From contig NZ_BMQW01000004.1 in assembly GCF_014648315.1 (NCBI RefSeq), forward strand, positions 1 through 64,000: DNA of 64,000 bases. Reading direction: 5' to 3'. Origin of the DNA: Shewanella ulleungensis (lineage in GTDB: Bacteria; Pseudomonadota; Gammaproteobacteria; Enterobacterales; Shewanellaceae). Under the pieces are notes generated by a model that searched no databases, had not been told where the DNA came from, and was given only the letters and a program-made list of their open reading frames with translations. Both the position numbers and the translations under genes were made by a program. Below are positions 1-10,723 of the stretch, one piece after another; position 1 is the first letter of the stretch; the number at the start of each line of letters is the position of its first letter.

Positions 1-734
1 CATTGGCGCTGTTAAAGCTGGCCCAGGTGGGTTTATTGATAATGCTAAAAGTGAGGCTGTCACCGCTGTCGTCATCACTGGCGGTGGGCGTAAAGCTGTA
101 GGCACTGTCTTCATTCACCGAGGTCGCGGGAGTGCCACCAATCACCGGCGCATCGTTGGTGTTGCTCACCGTAATGCTAAAGGCAGTTAATGTAGTGCTA
201 ATGTTGCCATCACTGACGCTGATCACAATCCCCGCCGTGGTGCCCACATCGGTATTGGTCGGCGTGCCGCTTAGCTGACCATTGGCGCTGTTAAAGCTGG
301 CCCAGGTGGGTTTATTGATAATGCTAAAAGTGAGGCTGTCACCGCTGTCGTCATCACTGGCGGTGGGCGTAAAGCTGTAGGCACTGTCTTCATTCACCGA
401 GGTCGCGGGAGTGCCACCAATCACCGGCGCATCGTTAGTGTTGCTCACCGTAATGCTAAAGGCAGTTAACGCGCTGCTAATGTTGCCATCACTGACGCTG
501 ATCACAATCCCCGCCGTGGTGCCCACATCGGCATTGGTCGGCGTGCCGCTTAGCTGACCATTGGCGCTGTTAAAGCTGGCCCAGGTGGGTTTATTGGTAA
601 TGCTAAAAGTGAGGCTGTCACCGCTGTCATCATCACTGGCGGTGGGCGTAAAGCTGTAGGCACTGTCTTCATTCACCGAGGTCGCGGGAGTGCCACCAAT
701 CACCGGCGCATCGTTGGTGTTGCTCACCGTAATG
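1..734 (-). pseudogene. Downstream continuation of giant repeat protein, out of frame
   Basis: On the minus strand this stretch continues the 93-residue repeat in an open frame without its own start, and it runs off the left edge of the window. It holds about two and a half more copies of the repeat seen in the gene to the right. It is separated from that gene by a 4-bp tandem duplication (GTGC twice, 753-760) that shifts the frame and produces a TAG stop at 735-737. Without those 4 bases the reading frame would run straight through. It is therefore best read as the severed C-terminal part of the same protein, unless the frameshift is a sequencing error or a reversible phase switch. Confidence 0.75.
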
Positions 735-2110
735 CTAAAGGCAGTTAACGCGGTGCGTGCTAATGTTGCCATCACTGACGCTGATCACAATCCCCGCCGT
801 GGTGCCCACATCGGCATTGGTCGGCGTGCCGCTTAGCTGACCATTGGCACTGTTAAAGCTGGCCCAGGTGGGTTTATTGGCAATGCTAAAAGTGAGGCTG
901 TCACCGCTGTCGTCATCACTGGCGGTGGGCGTAAAGCTGTAAGCACTGTCTTCATTCACTGAGGTCGCGGGAGTGCCACCAATCACCGGCGCATCGTTGG
1001 TGTTGCTCACCGTAATGCTAAAGGCGCTTAGGGGTGTACTGACATTGCCGTCACTGACGCTGATCACAATCCCCGCCGTGGTACCCACATCGGCATTGGT
1101 CGGCGTGCCACTTAACTGACCATTGGCACTGTTAAAACTGGCCCAGGTGGGTTTATTGGTAATGCTAAAGGTGAGGCTGTCACCGCTGTCGTCATCACTT
1201 GCCGTTGGCGTAAAGCTGTAAGCACTGTCTTCATTCACTGAGGTCGCGGGAGTGCCACCAATCACCGGCGCATCGTTGGTGTTGCTCACCGTAATGCTAA
1301 AGGCGCTTAGGGGTGTACTGACATTGCCGTCACTGACGCTGATCACAATCCCCGCCGTGGTACCCACATCGGCATTGGTCGGCGTGCCACTCAACTGACC
1401 ATTGGCACTGTTAAAGCTGGCCCAGGTGGGTTTATTGGTAATGCTAAAGGTGAGGCTGTCACCGCTGTCATCATCACTGGCCGTTGGCGTAAAGCTGTAA
1501 GCACTGTCTTCATTCACTGAGGTCGCGGGAGTGCCACCAATCACCGGCGCATCGTTGGTGTTGCTCACCGTAATGCTAAAGGCGCTTAGGGGTGTACTGA
1601 CATTGCCGTCACTGACGCTGATCACAATCCCCGCCGTGGTGCCCACATCGGCATTAGTCGGCGTGCCATTCAACTGACCATTGGCGCTGTTAAAGCTGGC
1701 CCAGGTGGGTTTATTGGTAATGCTAAAGGTGAGGCTGTCACCGCTGTCGTCATCACTGGCGGTGGGCGTAAAGCTGAAGGCACTGTCTTCATTCACCGAG
1801 GTCGCGGGAGTGCCACCAATCACCGGCGCATCGTTGGTGTTGCTCACCGTAATGCTAAAGGCGCTTAGGGGTGTACTGACATTGCCGTCACTGACACTGA
1901 TCACAATCCCCGCAGTGGTGCCCACATCGGCATTGGTCGGCGTGCCGCTTAGCTGACCATTGGCACTGTTAAAGCTGGCCCAGGTGGGTTTATTGGTAAT
2001 GCTAAAAGTGAGGCTGTCACCGCTGTCAGCATCAGTGGCGGTGGGCGTAAAGCTGTAGGCACTGTCTTCATTCACCGAGGTCGCAGGGGTGCCGCTGATC
2101 ACCGGCGCAT
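1..2110 (-). repeat. 279-bp tandem repeats encoding 93-residue Ig/cadherin-like modules
   Basis: The same landmark (cattggc...) recurs at 1, 280, 559, 842, 1121, 1400, 1679 and 1958, that is every 279 bp, except 559 to 842 which is 283 bp. Copies are nearly identical at the DNA level. Each unit encodes a module with [20 protein letters not shown] and [14 protein letters not shown] motifs, as in putative-Ig/cadherin-like (He_PIG-type) repeats of large surface proteins. Near identity implies recent expansion or gene conversion, and also makes the region prone to assembly collapse. Confidence 0.95.
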
Positions 2111-5100
2111 CGTTAAAATCATAAATGACGGAGTAACTATTAGATGCGATATTACTATTATTTAGCACATCCACAGCTACCGATGAGTTAACAGCAAGTA
2201 TGACGGCAGATTGTGCAATAGGAGATACTGCAATGGTATACTGCTTATCATCGACATTGGTAAATGCTGATAAATTAGCATTCGTCACTTGAATGTCGTT
2301 TATGTCAAAACCAGTTACTGACTCACTAAAATCTATCGTCGCAGTAAAACCTGAACTTACTGAACCTGAAGGCCCACTCACAGTAACACTAGGCTGTAAA
2401 TCATCGTAAGTAATATTTAAAGTATTGGAAGTGTTATTACCATTCCCTGCACCATCACTTGCCACACTATCGAGAATACTTAAATTAACAGACGTTTCAC
2501 CTATAGCGCTAACAACAACACTATATGTTTTAGCATTAATTATTTGAAAGTTAGATAAGCTACCGTTAACAACAGAAATATCACCAACGTCAAAACCTAA
2601 CACATTTTCATCAAACGCTATATTGACGGTAAAATCAGTTGTTTGATTTAATGAGCCAGTACTCAGAGCCACATTCGGTTTCAGCGTATCAACAATAAAT
2701 ACTCCAGAAGGCCCTGCAGAAGGTGCTAAGTTGGTACTAAACCGTGCGGTCCCTCCAACAATACTAATACCGATTGAACCATTACCAACGATATTATCTA
2801 AACTCACAGTGACAGTACTAGAGTCACCGTTAAAAATAGAAATGTCAGCATTTGCAGTACCTGTAGTATTAAGGGTGACTTCATTAGCATTTAAGTCAAC
2901 TTGCTCAACATCGGTATAATTAACGGTATAACTCACGGGACCAGAATTAACCAACACACTTGATGGTGAACTCAATGTTAAGCTAGGTGTTGCCACTATT
3001 GGCGTTGATTGATATTCAAAAACAGTATCTAACGCAGCTTTATTGCCGACAGATCCATCTAACACATCAAACGCAGCATTTGCAGCGATTTGCAAAGTGA
3101 CAATCCCGTTGGCTGTTGGTGTCACATCTGCAGTATAAATTGCACCTGTACCACCAAAATTAGACAACGATGCATTGGTTGCAATAATGTCTGTTTCATC
3201 AAAGTCAGAAACCTCGTCAGTAAAAGTAATCAATAAACTAATAACCGACTCAGAAGTAGGACTACTCACATCTACAGACGTCACCACAGTTAACTCGTTT
3301 ATGTTCAAATTAGCAACAACAGCACTAACCGAAGTATTAACACCGTCTATGGTGGCAGATAAATTACTCGTTACCGATAAGTAATTATTAGCCGCGACTG
3401 TATTAGGGATATTCAAAGTCACAGTAATAGCACACTGCTGACCATTTGCGACTTCAACGCCACTCACTATTAAAAAGCTAGATCCAGAACCTGATGTTGC
3501 AGAGCCTGTGCCACAAAAGCCAGTTTGATCTGCTGAAGCAATCGTCGAACCAGAAATAAAGCTACTAAAATTTTCGGTAAAAGCGATACTTGTCGCATCA
3601 CCCGCCCCCGTTTCATTGGTAAGTAAATAAATAACATCTACTTGTCCTCCGGCACTCCCCACTTTAATCGAACTGTCCGAGAAAGTTTGACTAAACCGTA
3701 AACCGCTTACAGTTAGCGATGTTGAACTGCCAGCTTTATTAACGACTTCGCCCGCTAAATTCGCCGTAGTACTTGAACTAGTAAACGTTAAGTTGCTACC
3801 AACACTTCCAGCAGGAAGCTGAACAGGCACAGAAAAATGACAGCTTTCTCCGGGGCTCAAACTACCGCCAGAAAAAGTAATAGTAGATGTACCACTCACA
3901 GCAGAACCAACATCGCACACATCAGAAACAGGTAACCCTGTAGCAACTAATCCTGATAAAACAGTTTCTAAATCGAGTGTAAAAGCAATATTTGTTGCAT
4001 CCGCAGAGGCATTTTCATTGTGAGACAATTCAAAATCTATAGCACTTGTAGCACCAGGTAGTAACACTCTTTCTTGAAACGAGAAACGTAAACTAGGCGC
4101 TGTATTCACTGTAATCGCAGCATTGGCAGAGGGATTCTGACTCGATATAGCCTGCCCATTAATTGTTGTCGATATTTGTTGTGCTATAAACTGATAATCA
4201 CCAGAATTAATATCAGCATTAAGAGTTAAACCGAGATCAAATGTACATGATTGCCCTGCAGAAAGAGTGATTGCAGCTACATTGGCTTGAAAGGCATCAC
4301 TAATAAATGGAGTACTACTTGTGCCTGTAGCGTTACAAAAATTACTACCTGGCAATGTGGTAATCGTAGCAACAGAGTCACCTCCAATTACCGTATTAAA
4401 AGTAAGATCCGTTGCATCATTCACGCTGTCGATATTTGTTAAGACATACCTAAGCGTAATATTGTCACCAGCGGTCACGTTCGATTCAAGCACTTCCATA
4501 CTTAGCGTCGGAGCATTTGAAACATAAAAAGAATTAGTTACATCAGGATAGGTGTTAATTGATGATGAAATATTGCCCACGGTATTATCATACAAACCAA
4601 TTACTGAATTAGATGGAATTTGCACAGGGATACTAAAAGAACAACTATCTCCACCAGATAAAGAACCATTGGTTAACATGACAACATCTGTTCCAGACAA
4701 CACTGAGCCACTGCCACACACATCGTTTAAAGGTAAACCAGTGGCAACTAACCCTGTTAATGTAGCGTCTAAATCATCACTAAACGTAATGTTAGCTGCG
4801 CTATTACTTCTGTCAAAATTAGTTAAAGACACATTTAAAGTAGCAGCTTGCCCAGGTGTTACCGTCAACGGGTCTAAAACCATATTAACAAACTGTTTCT
4901 GCACATTTAAAAAAGTAGACGCCTTACCAATACGGTTGCTTGAATTGGCATAGGTCATATCTGAAGTGATAATGTCAAATTCACCTGCAACACTTGAAAG
5001 TAAGTCGATTGACACAGTACATGAAGAAAATGGCGGTAAAGTAGCGTACTGTGAAATAGGTATATATTGTGCAAACAACGTAATCGAACTCGCGCCGGCA

Positions 5101-5783
5101 GACTCAGTCAAGGACATAAAATCTCCACAATCAGTTGAAAAATTAGCAACTGGTGCGATAACCGTTCCACTAGGCAAGTCAATTTTGCCACTAAACCCAT
5201 AAGCATAAGAGTCTTGAGAATTGACTAATGTCAACGTTAAGCGAGTAAAATTACCAACTGAAACTGAACTTGGTGATAGCGATAAAGTTGCCGACACTGT
5301 GGTGTCACTAACAGTAAGAGTTGTTGACGAATCTGCGCTACTACCAGCACTCGATGACAGATCAGTAGTGGTAATATTTAATGCGCCAGCAGAGCTCGCG
5401 GTTACGTTAAAGATTAACTTACAGCTTTGTCCCTGACTTAACTGATACCCGCTAGCAGCAACAATACTCGCACCGGCATCAAGGGTGTAGCTGCCACTCC
5501 CACAGGACATTGATTCATTCGTTTGTGCTGCAACCACTACACCAAGCGGTAAATTAACATTAAAACCAATTTCAGAAGCAGAGTCGGACGAAGAATTATT
5601 AGTTAACGTGTAGGTTAACGTACTTGAATTCCCAACAGAAACCGTTGGGCTACTTAAAACACCAGCCAAAGAAAGATCGCTAGGAACAGCATTTGCAGTA
5701 AAGCTAGCCATGAGTACAAACAAGTAAACAAGGCGAGAACTATTCAATAAACCTGATAATGTGTTTTTGGGCATCGCAATCAT
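735..5783 (-). CDS. Giant secreted Ig-like/cadherin-like repeat protein (frameshifted C-terminus)
   Basis: The 1682-residue product starts with a signal peptide (hydrophobic stretch [11 protein letters not shown], likely cleavage after ANA near residue 33). Residues about 35-830 are repeated DUF11-like beta domains with paired cysteines (CGSGS..., SCxF motifs). Residues about 850-1240 resemble bacterial Ig-like domains, with repeated F-DxxDI and SNF motifs. From about 1240 on there are 93-residue He_PIG/cadherin-like modules. The start at 5783 has AAGGA six bases upstream. The last residues (THRVNCL) are out of register because of the 4-bp duplication at 753-760, so the normal C-terminus, perhaps carrying an anchoring or secretion signal, is cut off. 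A role as a surface or extracellular adhesin is inferred from architecture only. It is divergent from the secreted pair at 6111-7783. Confidence 0.85.
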   Translation of the reverse strand: MIAMPKNTLSGLLNSSRLVYLFVLMASFTANAVPSDLSLAGVLSSPTVSVGNSSTLTYTLTNNSSSDSASEIGFNVNLPLGVVVAAQTNESMSCGSGSYTLDAGASIVAASGYQLSQGQSCKLIFNVTASSAGALNITTTDLSSSAGSSADSSTTLTVSDTTVSATLSLSPSSVSVGNFTRLTLTLVNSQDSYAYGFSGKIDLPSGTVIAPVANFSTDCGDFMSLTESAGASSITLFAQYIPISQYATLPPFSSCTVSIDLLSSVAGEFDIITSDMTYANSSNRIGKASTFLNVQKQFVNMVLDPLTVTPGQAATLNVSLTNFDRSNSAANITFSDDLDATLTGLVATGLPLNDVCGSGSVLSGTDVVMLTNGSLSGGDSCSFSIPVQIPSNSVIGLYDNTVGNISSSINTYPDVTNSFYVSNAPTLSMEVLESNVTAGDNITLRYVLTNIDSVNDATDLTFNTVIGGDSVATITTLPGSNFCNATGTSSTPFISDAFQANVAAITLSAGQSCTFDLGLTLNADINSGDYQFIAQQISTTINGQAISSQNPSANAAITVNTAPSLRFSFQERVLLPGATSAIDFELSHNENASADATNIAFTLDLETVLSGLVATGLPVSDVCDVGSAVSGTSTITFSGGSLSPGESCHFSVPVQLPAGSVGSNLTFTSSSTTANLAGEVVNKAGSSTSLTVSGLRFSQTFSDSSIKVGSAGGQVDVIYLLTNETGAGDATSIAFTENFSSFISGSTIASADQTGFCGTGSATSGSGSSFLIVSGVEVANGQQCAITVTLNIPNTVAANNYLSVTSNLSATIDGVNTSVSAVVANLNINELTVVTSVDVSSPTSESVISLLITFTDEVSDFDETDIIATNASLSNFGGTGAIYTADVTPTANGIVTLQIAANAAFDVLDGSVGNKAALDTVFEYQSTPIVATPSLTLSSPSSVLVNSGPVSYTVNYTDVEQVDLNANEVTLNTTGTANADISIFNGDSSTVTVSLDNIVGNGSIGISIVGGTARFSTNLAPSAGPSGVFIVDTLKPNVALSTGSLNQTTDFTVNIAFDENVLGFDVGDISVVNGSLSNFQIINAKTYSVVVSAIGETSVNLSILDSVASDGAGNGNNTSNTLNITYDDLQPSVTVSGPSGSVSSGFTATIDFSESVTGFDINDIQVTNANLSAFTNVDDKQYTIAVSPIAQSAVILAVNSSVAVDVLNNSNIASNSYSVIYDFNDAPVISGTPATSVNEDSAYSFTPTATDADSGDSLTFSITNKPTWASFNSANGQLSGTPTNADVGTTAGIVISVSDGNVSTPLSAFSITVSNTNDAPVIGGTPATSVNEDSAFSFTPTASDDDSGDSLTFSITNKPTWASFNSANGQLNGTPTNADVGTTAGIVISVSDGNVSTPLSAFSITVSNTNDAPVIGGTPATSVNEDSAYSFTPTASDDDSGDSLTFSITNKPTWASFNSANGQLSGTPTNADVGTTAGIVISVSDGNVSTPLSAFSITVSNTNDAPVIGGTPATSVNEDSAYSFTPTASDDDSGDSLTFSITNKPTWASFNSANGQLSGTPTNADVGTTAGIVISVSDGNVSTPLSAFSITVSNTNDAPVIGGTPATSVNEDSAYSFTPTASDDDSGDSLTFSIANKPTWASFNSANGQLSGTPTNADVGTTAGIVISVSDGNISTHRVNCL

Positions 5784-6029
5784 AGCGAATCCTTTCTCAT
5801 TGTTATGATGGGTTCAATTTTTTACCGCGATAAACGGTAACAGCGAGTTACATTTATTTAACAATAATAACAGCAAAAACTAAAACCAGCCTCACTAATT
5901 GTTTAAATTCAAACAATCACCAAAACAGAAAAACAACAACTACCATGAAAAACATTGAAAAATAGCGCTTATAGAGCCTTACCCTCTCACAAAAAAATAA
6001 ATATAAACAAAAATTCCCACCCAAAAAGA

Positions 6030-6058
6030 TTAGCAAATAAGTGCTTAAAATTTGCTAA
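6030..6058. promoter_or_regulatory. Inverted repeat upstream of 6111 gene
   Basis: TTAGCAAAT (6030-6038) is repeated in exact inverse as ATTTGCTAA (6050-6058) with an 11-base spacer. The right arm overlaps the candidate -35 box TTGCTA of the plus-strand pair. An operator is possible; a chance palindrome in AT-rich DNA cannot be excluded. Confidence 0.35.
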
Positions 6059-6079
6059 ATGTTGCTTTTTGGTTAAAAT
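6052..6079 (+). promoter_or_regulatory. Candidate sigma-70 promoter for 6111-7783
   Basis: TTGCTA (6052-6057) and TAAAAT (6074-6079) are separated by 16 bases, 31 bases ahead of the ATG at 6111. The rest of the 327-base gap between the divergent genes (5784-6110) is AT-rich and shows no reading frame. Confidence 0.35.
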
Positions 6080-6110
6080 AAATCCAGATAACAACATATA
6101 GGCTTAAAAA

Positions 6111-6563
6111 ATGAAAACAATACGAAAAACAATCAAAGCCACATTGTGTATCGCGGCATTATTGACTTCGTCCGCATGTTTAGCAGATAACATCGCGGTA
6201 AGCGGTTCAATACTAGACGTCGACTCGGGTAATAATTTTGATACCGCAACGATTACAATTTCTGGGCCTAACGGCTTTAATGAGACAATCACACTCAATA
6301 ACAACAAAACCCAAGTTGACATTGAAACACTCAATATCACCGACTCAGGTAGCTACACTTACCAAATTCAATACACCCAAAACGGTAAACTTGAATACAT
6401 AACGGATCCTAAAACAGGCCGCAAAAACGCCAAACGTAATACTGGCAATATTCAAACCACGTCAGGACACTTCAATGTTAAAGACAGTCAATTTGTCATC
6501 GACGATGAGGCTGAAGCTGATTTTGAGCAAACGATTCAACCAATTCAAAACAGCAGGTATTAA
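6111..6563 (+). CDS. Secreted protein of unknown function (150 aa)
   Basis: I do not recognise a family. The N-terminus (KTIRKTIKATLCIAALLTS, then ACLA before DN) is a Sec signal peptide; the cysteine context does not fit a good lipobox. The mature part is about 125 residues, beta-rich and polar, with a GSILDVDSG opening and alternating T/I strands like a small Ig- or transthyretin-like fold. It ends in an acidic tail. Its TAA overlaps the ATG of the next gene by one base (TAATG), so the two are translationally coupled and probably act together. Confidence 0.75.
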   Translation: MKTIRKTIKATLCIAALLTSSACLADNIAVSGSILDVDSGNNFDTATITISGPNGFNETITLNNNKTQVDIETLNITDSGSYTYQIQYTQNGKLEYITDPKTGRKNAKRNTGNIQTTSGHFNVKDSQFVIDDEAEADFEQTIQPIQNSRY

Positions 6564-7783
6564 TGATGAAAACAACACATAAACTTGCTTGGGCAATCAT
6601 TCCACTTGCGGTATCGATTAATACTTATGCCGACCAGCAAATACTTGACGACTTAATTGTTGGTGGTAGTGCCTGTATAGGGCAAGACTGCGTTAATGGT
6701 GAAAACTTTAGTTTTGATACGTTAAGACTAAAAGAAAATAATTTACGCATTAAATTTGATGACACAAGTAGTAGCGGAAGCTTCCCGAGTAACGATTGGC
6801 AAATAACTGCCAATGACTCCACAAACGGTGGTCAAAACAAGTTCTCAATTGATGATGTCAGTGGTAGTAAAACACCATTTACAATAGAAGCCAGCGCCCC
6901 CAATCACTCACTATATGTTGATGATGGCGGTAGAATAGGCATAGGCACATCAACCCCGGTAGTAGAGTTACATGTTGTCAATGGCGACAGCCCAACTATG
7001 CGCTTAGAGCAAAATGGTAGTTCAGGCTTTACAGCACAAACCTGGGACGTAGCAGCTAATGAAACAAACTTCTTTATTCGCGATGCTACCAATGGATCCA
7101 AGCTACCTTTTAGAATTAGGCCTGGTGCGCCGGATAGCTCGTTATATATCGATACAAACGGAGATATAGGTTTAGGTACATCTAGCCCAGCTGCATCACT
7201 GCATATACAAAATACTAAAACAACGGAACCAAAGTTAATACTTGAAAACACTGGGACAACTGCTGGTGATAAGAACTATATTTATTTAAAAAACAGTGGC
7301 GATACGCAGATCGTGTTTTCAAACAAAACCAGTAATGTTGATTGGAAAGTATCAAATACCAACAACGATTTTTATATTGTTAGCCCAGAAGAGGACGGAG
7401 TTGAGTTTAAATTAGATAGAACAGGTAATTTAAACGTATCAGGAGTCGTTACTGGAGCATCAAGTAGGTTACTAAAAGAAAACATAGTCTCAGTAGATAC
7501 GTCAGATGTGCTTAATAAAATTGCAAGTTTAGGTGTTTATACTTGGAATTACATAAAAGAAGACAAAACTAAAATCCACTTAGGGCCAATGGCTGAGGAT
7601 TTTCATAAAATATTTAGTTTAAATGGTGAGCAAGATGATAAAATTGCTTACACAGATATTACAGGTGTTACCCTAGCAGCAATACAAGCCCTTAAGTCAG
7701 AAGCCGATGAAAAAGACAAACGTATTGCTCAACTAGAGCAACAACTACAGCAAATTCAAGAAAAACTTAACTTAATAAATTAA
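6563..7783 (+). CDS. Secreted protein with C-terminal peptidase S74 intramolecular chaperone domain
   Basis: The 406-residue product has a signal peptide (LAWAIIPLAVSINTYA, cleavage before DQQ). The middle holds two similar blocks with the GIGTSTP / GLGTSSPAASLHI signature common in S74-bearing extracellular and tail-fibre proteins. The end (about 299-406) is a peptidase_S74 chaperone domain: Ser300 and Lys305 in ASSRLLKEN match the Ser-Lys dyad spacing used for self-cleavage, followed by GPMAEDF and a long C-terminal coiled coil rich in Q and E. In this family the domain trimerises a beta-helical fibre and then releases itself. A signal peptide here points to an exported cell-surface fibre, not a virion part. 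It is coupled to the upstream small secreted protein and followed by a strong terminator. Confidence 0.85.
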   Translation: MMKTTHKLAWAIIPLAVSINTYADQQILDDLIVGGSACIGQDCVNGENFSFDTLRLKENNLRIKFDDTSSSGSFPSNDWQITANDSTNGGQNKFSIDDVSGSKTPFTIEASAPNHSLYVDDGGRIGIGTSTPVVELHVVNGDSPTMRLEQNGSSGFTAQTWDVAANETNFFIRDATNGSKLPFRIRPGAPDSSLYIDTNGDIGLGTSSPAASLHIQNTKTTEPKLILENTGTTAGDKNYIYLKNSGDTQIVFSNKTSNVDWKVSNTNNDFYIVSPEEDGVEFKLDRTGNLNVSGVVTGASSRLLKENIVSVDTSDVLNKIASLGVYTWNYIKEDKTKIHLGPMAEDFHKIFSLNGEQDDKIAYTDITGVTLAAIQALKSEADEKDKRIAQLEQQLQQIQEKLNLIN

Positions 7784-7807
7784 TATCATTTTTATAACAG
7801 CATACAT

Positions 7808-7833
7808 AAAACCTCACGCTTGTGAGGTTTTTT
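7808..7833 (+). terminator. Rho-independent terminator after the S74 gene
   Basis: Perfect 10-bp arms AAAACCTCAC / GTGAGGTTTT with a 4-base loop, followed by T residues, 25 bases after the stop at 7783. Confidence 0.85.
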
Positions 7834-7852
7834 AGATTAGGACATTTAATAG

Positions 7853-8695
7853 ATGGATAATATTGATTTTAATCAGCCTGTTGCTATAGGTGGTGTGGGA
7901 GGAAGTGGTACAAGGTTAGTCGCTGAAATAGTAAAGCAATTGGGTTATTTTATCGGAGATGATCTCAACCAGGCTAACGATAATCTATTGTTCACACTAT
8001 TATTCAAAGACGCAAGATTATGGGGTTGTGATCAAAATGACTTTAATGCAAGATGCAAAATTTTTGAACAAGTCAGTCTCAAAGTTAAACCACTGGAAGA
8101 TGAACAAATTACTCAAGTTGCTCATTGGATATCACACAGATCTCACCCATCAAAAGCCTGGTTATCAGAAAGGCTTAATCAAGCTGTTATATCATCTAAA
8201 GCAAGTAAAATTAAACTTAATTGGGCATGGAAAGAACCCAACACCCATATATTTTTACCATATATACTTAATTACTATCCTAATGTTAAGTATATACATG
8301 TAATGCGCAATGGTTTAGACATGGCTTATAGTAAAAATCAGAATCAATTAAATTTATGGGGAATAAAACTGTTGCAATATGTCCCATCTATGACACCAGC
8401 TGACTCATTAAACTATTGGATAGAAGTTCACAAAAGAATTAAAGCTTTTGAAAAATACCACCCTAAAAGAATACTACTAGTTAATTATGACAAGCTAAAC
8501 AATGGAACTTTAGATGAATTAAATAAAATAATAAACTTTTTAAAGATAGAAGTTGATAAGAAAAAAACAGACAAATTAAAATTACTTTTTAAAGCTCAAA
8601 GCAGCAGTCAAAGATACAAAGAATACAAAAATGATTTCGTAACTAATCAGCAGATCGACTTTTTAACAAAACTAGGCTTTGAAATCAACTTGTAA
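7853..8695 (+). CDS. Sulfotransferase-like protein
   Basis: The 280-residue protein has a nucleotide-binding P-loop, GGVGGSGTR (13-21), in the position of the 5'-phosphosulfate loop of PAPS-dependent sulfotransferases. It also has YIHVMRNGLDMAYSKN (147-162), in which Arg152 and Ser160 fit the 3'-phosphate binding element. It most resembles the general sulfotransferase family, so transfer of sulfate from PAPS to a glycan or other surface acceptor is the likely reaction. It is the only plus-strand gene of the polysaccharide region and converges on the minus-strand fusion gene with a 15-base gap. Base composition is very AT-rich, like the neighbouring sulfotransferases, which suggests acquired DNA. 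Confidence 0.75.
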   Translation: MDNIDFNQPVAIGGVGGSGTRLVAEIVKQLGYFIGDDLNQANDNLLFTLLFKDARLWGCDQNDFNARCKIFEQVSLKVKPLEDEQITQVAHWISHRSHPSKAWLSERLNQAVISSKASKIKLNWAWKEPNTHIFLPYILNYYPNVKYIHVMRNGLDMAYSKNQNQLNLWGIKLLQYVPSMTPADSLNYWIEVHKRIKAFEKYHPKRILLVNYDKLNNGTLDELNKIINFLKIEVDKKKTDKLKLLFKAQSSSQRYKEYKNDFVTNQQIDFLTKLGFEINL

Positions 8696-8710
8696 AAAAT
8701 TATTTACCCA

Positions 8711-10723
8711 TCAAGAATATGGGTTACTCATACCCAATTCATTAAACAAAATACTACACGACCTATCAACATGAGACCAATCGATTGAGTCGAGGTTAAC
8801 TGTAAAATCAATTAAGCTTAATGACTTCAAAGCATCTTGAATAATAGATGGAGGTGTATTTATAGGTAAAGGATGCTGGTTAAACTCAGATAACCTTGTC
8901 ATATTTATAGCATATTGTTTATTAATATCAAATTTAGATGACGAATTAACGGCCTTAATAATATTTTTAGGAGTAAAGCTTACAACTTTTAAAAAATTAC
9001 AAATGTCATCAATATAATTTTGTGGTGAATCGCGAAGGGTTTCATAAAAAACAACTTTTACATTCTCACTCCCAAACAATCTGCGATATAAAAAAACAAT
9101 ATGATGATACTCTAAATAACTTAAATCAAAAAAAGGACGCTTCCAAGCTTTAGTGGCAATAAAAGTGTCAAAGTTGCCTACAAAACCTTCACTTACCATC
9201 TGTTTAAAAATGGATACTATGATATCTTTAGGATTACGTAAACCAATAATAATCTTAGCATCAGGGCACAATTTTTTAATTCTTTTGGCTATTAAAAAAG
9301 TATCAAAGCCACCGGAGTAAGGATGACCAGACAAACGCTCAGCTGAAATAACATTCACTTTTCCTCTAGTCTGACTACCATTAATATTAATTAGTTCACT
9401 TAATGCTCTATCGGCTTTTTTATGCTTATAACCTCTCTCATTCTCTCCAACAAGTAAACTGATTAAAGGACAGTTCCAAGGTTGAGAAGAACTATTTAAA
9501 AGTAGTAAATCCGGATGTTCAATAAACAAGCCTTTTTGTAACCAAGTTGTACCCGTTTTATGAAGCCCAATATGGAAAACAACATCGACATCCTGTGCTG
9601 CATTTTCATTGTTATATTTAGAAGATGTTATAGGAAAAGATATCATTTTCTTGGATAACAGTTCTAAGATTAATGATGCAGCAGTAACAGGCCCATTGTC
9701 TAATGACATCGAATGAGAAATACTAACAGCGTTATTCCTCATTATGTTAATTCTTTCAGACGTAAAAATATTGTCAATATTATTCTTGTCATAATTAAAA
9801 GCACACCCCAAGTCACTCAGAATTAACCCAAGAATATTTTGATTTTGATGTTCGTGGCAAACAATTATAGGCAATCCATTTTTTAATGCTTGATAAGTCG
9901 AACCAACACCGCCTTGTGTAACAATTAGTTTTACCTGTTTATATATTTTTTCCAACGGAATAAATGTATAACAATGTTCAATTTTCAACTTGTTCTTATA
10001 ATAATCAATTTTGTTACCTACATAAACGACCGTATCTGCTTTCACAGTATTAAATAAATTAATAAAAAACTTTTCATCAATGTCACCAGGTCCAGTTGAG
10101 CCCATAGATAACAAAAGAATATTATTTAGCTTATCTTGTGAGCAAAGCAACTCTTCGGCATCAAAAGACAAACTACACTCCCCAACCTGTTTATAACTAT
10201 TTGGTAATAAAGAGCAAACATGTTCTACAACCGGTTTAGGGTCTGCGAGCAGGGTTAAACTAGCTTCATAAATATCACGAGCCGTCTTTAACGGACTCAA
10301 ACCTAACGCTTGTCTTTGAATATTGATTGTCACTTTATTATTTAAGAAAAAATCATCTTGAACAATTTTAAAATTACTAGACACTTTTGTTAAAAATACA
10401 TTCGTTACACATATGGTCGGCAAGCATAAAGTATCAATATAGAGCAACCACAACATTGGATTTGCATCGTATATAATTAAAGAGAAATCGCACTTAATCA
10501 ATTTCTCATTTACGCCCATCCCAAATATTACTGCTTTATCTTCTCCCTCTACATCAAAATTATGAACGACATAATCATTTAATACTTTTTTAGTAAGTAT
10601 AGACATTTTAGGAACAAAAAACTCTACCTCAACATCTAAATTAATCAAAATATCGGCAATAGATCTTAGTCTAACCACGTGGCCAAGTGCAGGGCCTGAG
10701 ATCATTGCGACTTTTGCTTTCAT
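8711..10723 (-). CDS. Glycosyltransferase-sulfotransferase fusion protein
   Basis: The 670-residue protein has two modules. Residues 1-355 are a GT-B glycosyltransferase of the UGT/MGT type: GPALGHVVRLRSIA near the start, LLLSMGSTGPGD (203-214) and a C-terminal donor-site block TQGGVGSTYQALKNGLP (269-285) followed by HEHQNQ. Residues about 380-670 are a sulfotransferase: FHIGLHKTGTTW (383-394) is the PAPS P-loop and GLRNPKDIIVS the 3'-phosphate element. A single protein adding a sugar and then sulfating the product, or its neighbour, is a reasonable inference. The start overlaps the stop of the upstream sulfotransferase by four bases (ATGA), so they are co-translated. Confidence 0.85.
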   Translation of the reverse strand: MKAKVAMISGPALGHVVRLRSIADILINLDVEVEFFVPKMSILTKKVLNDYVVHNFDVEGEDKAVIFGMGVNEKLIKCDFSLIIYDANPMLWLLYIDTLCLPTICVTNVFLTKVSSNFKIVQDDFFLNNKVTINIQRQALGLSPLKTARDIYEASLTLLADPKPVVEHVCSLLPNSYKQVGECSLSFDAEELLCSQDKLNNILLLSMGSTGPGDIDEKFFINLFNTVKADTVVYVGNKIDYYKNKLKIEHCYTFIPLEKIYKQVKLIVTQGGVGSTYQALKNGLPIIVCHEHQNQNILGLILSDLGCAFNYDKNNIDNIFTSERINIMRNNAVSISHSMSLDNGPVTAASLILELLSKKMISFPITSSKYNNENAAQDVDVVFHIGLHKTGTTWLQKGLFIEHPDLLLLNSSSQPWNCPLISLLVGENERGYKHKKADRALSELININGSQTRGKVNVISAERLSGHPYSGGFDTFLIAKRIKKLCPDAKIIIGLRNPKDIIVSIFKQMVSEGFVGNFDTFIATKAWKRPFFDLSYLEYHHIVFLYRRLFGSENVKVVFYETLRDSPQNYIDDICNFLKVVSFTPKNIIKAVNSSSKFDINKQYAINMTRLSEFNQHPLPINTPPSIIQDALKSLSLIDFTVNLDSIDWSHVDRSCSILFNELGMSNPYS

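Noticed and set aside
1681..1956. Plus-strand frame within the 279-bp repeats, and similar frames to about 5400
   Set aside because: Shadow frames of the giant minus-strand gene.
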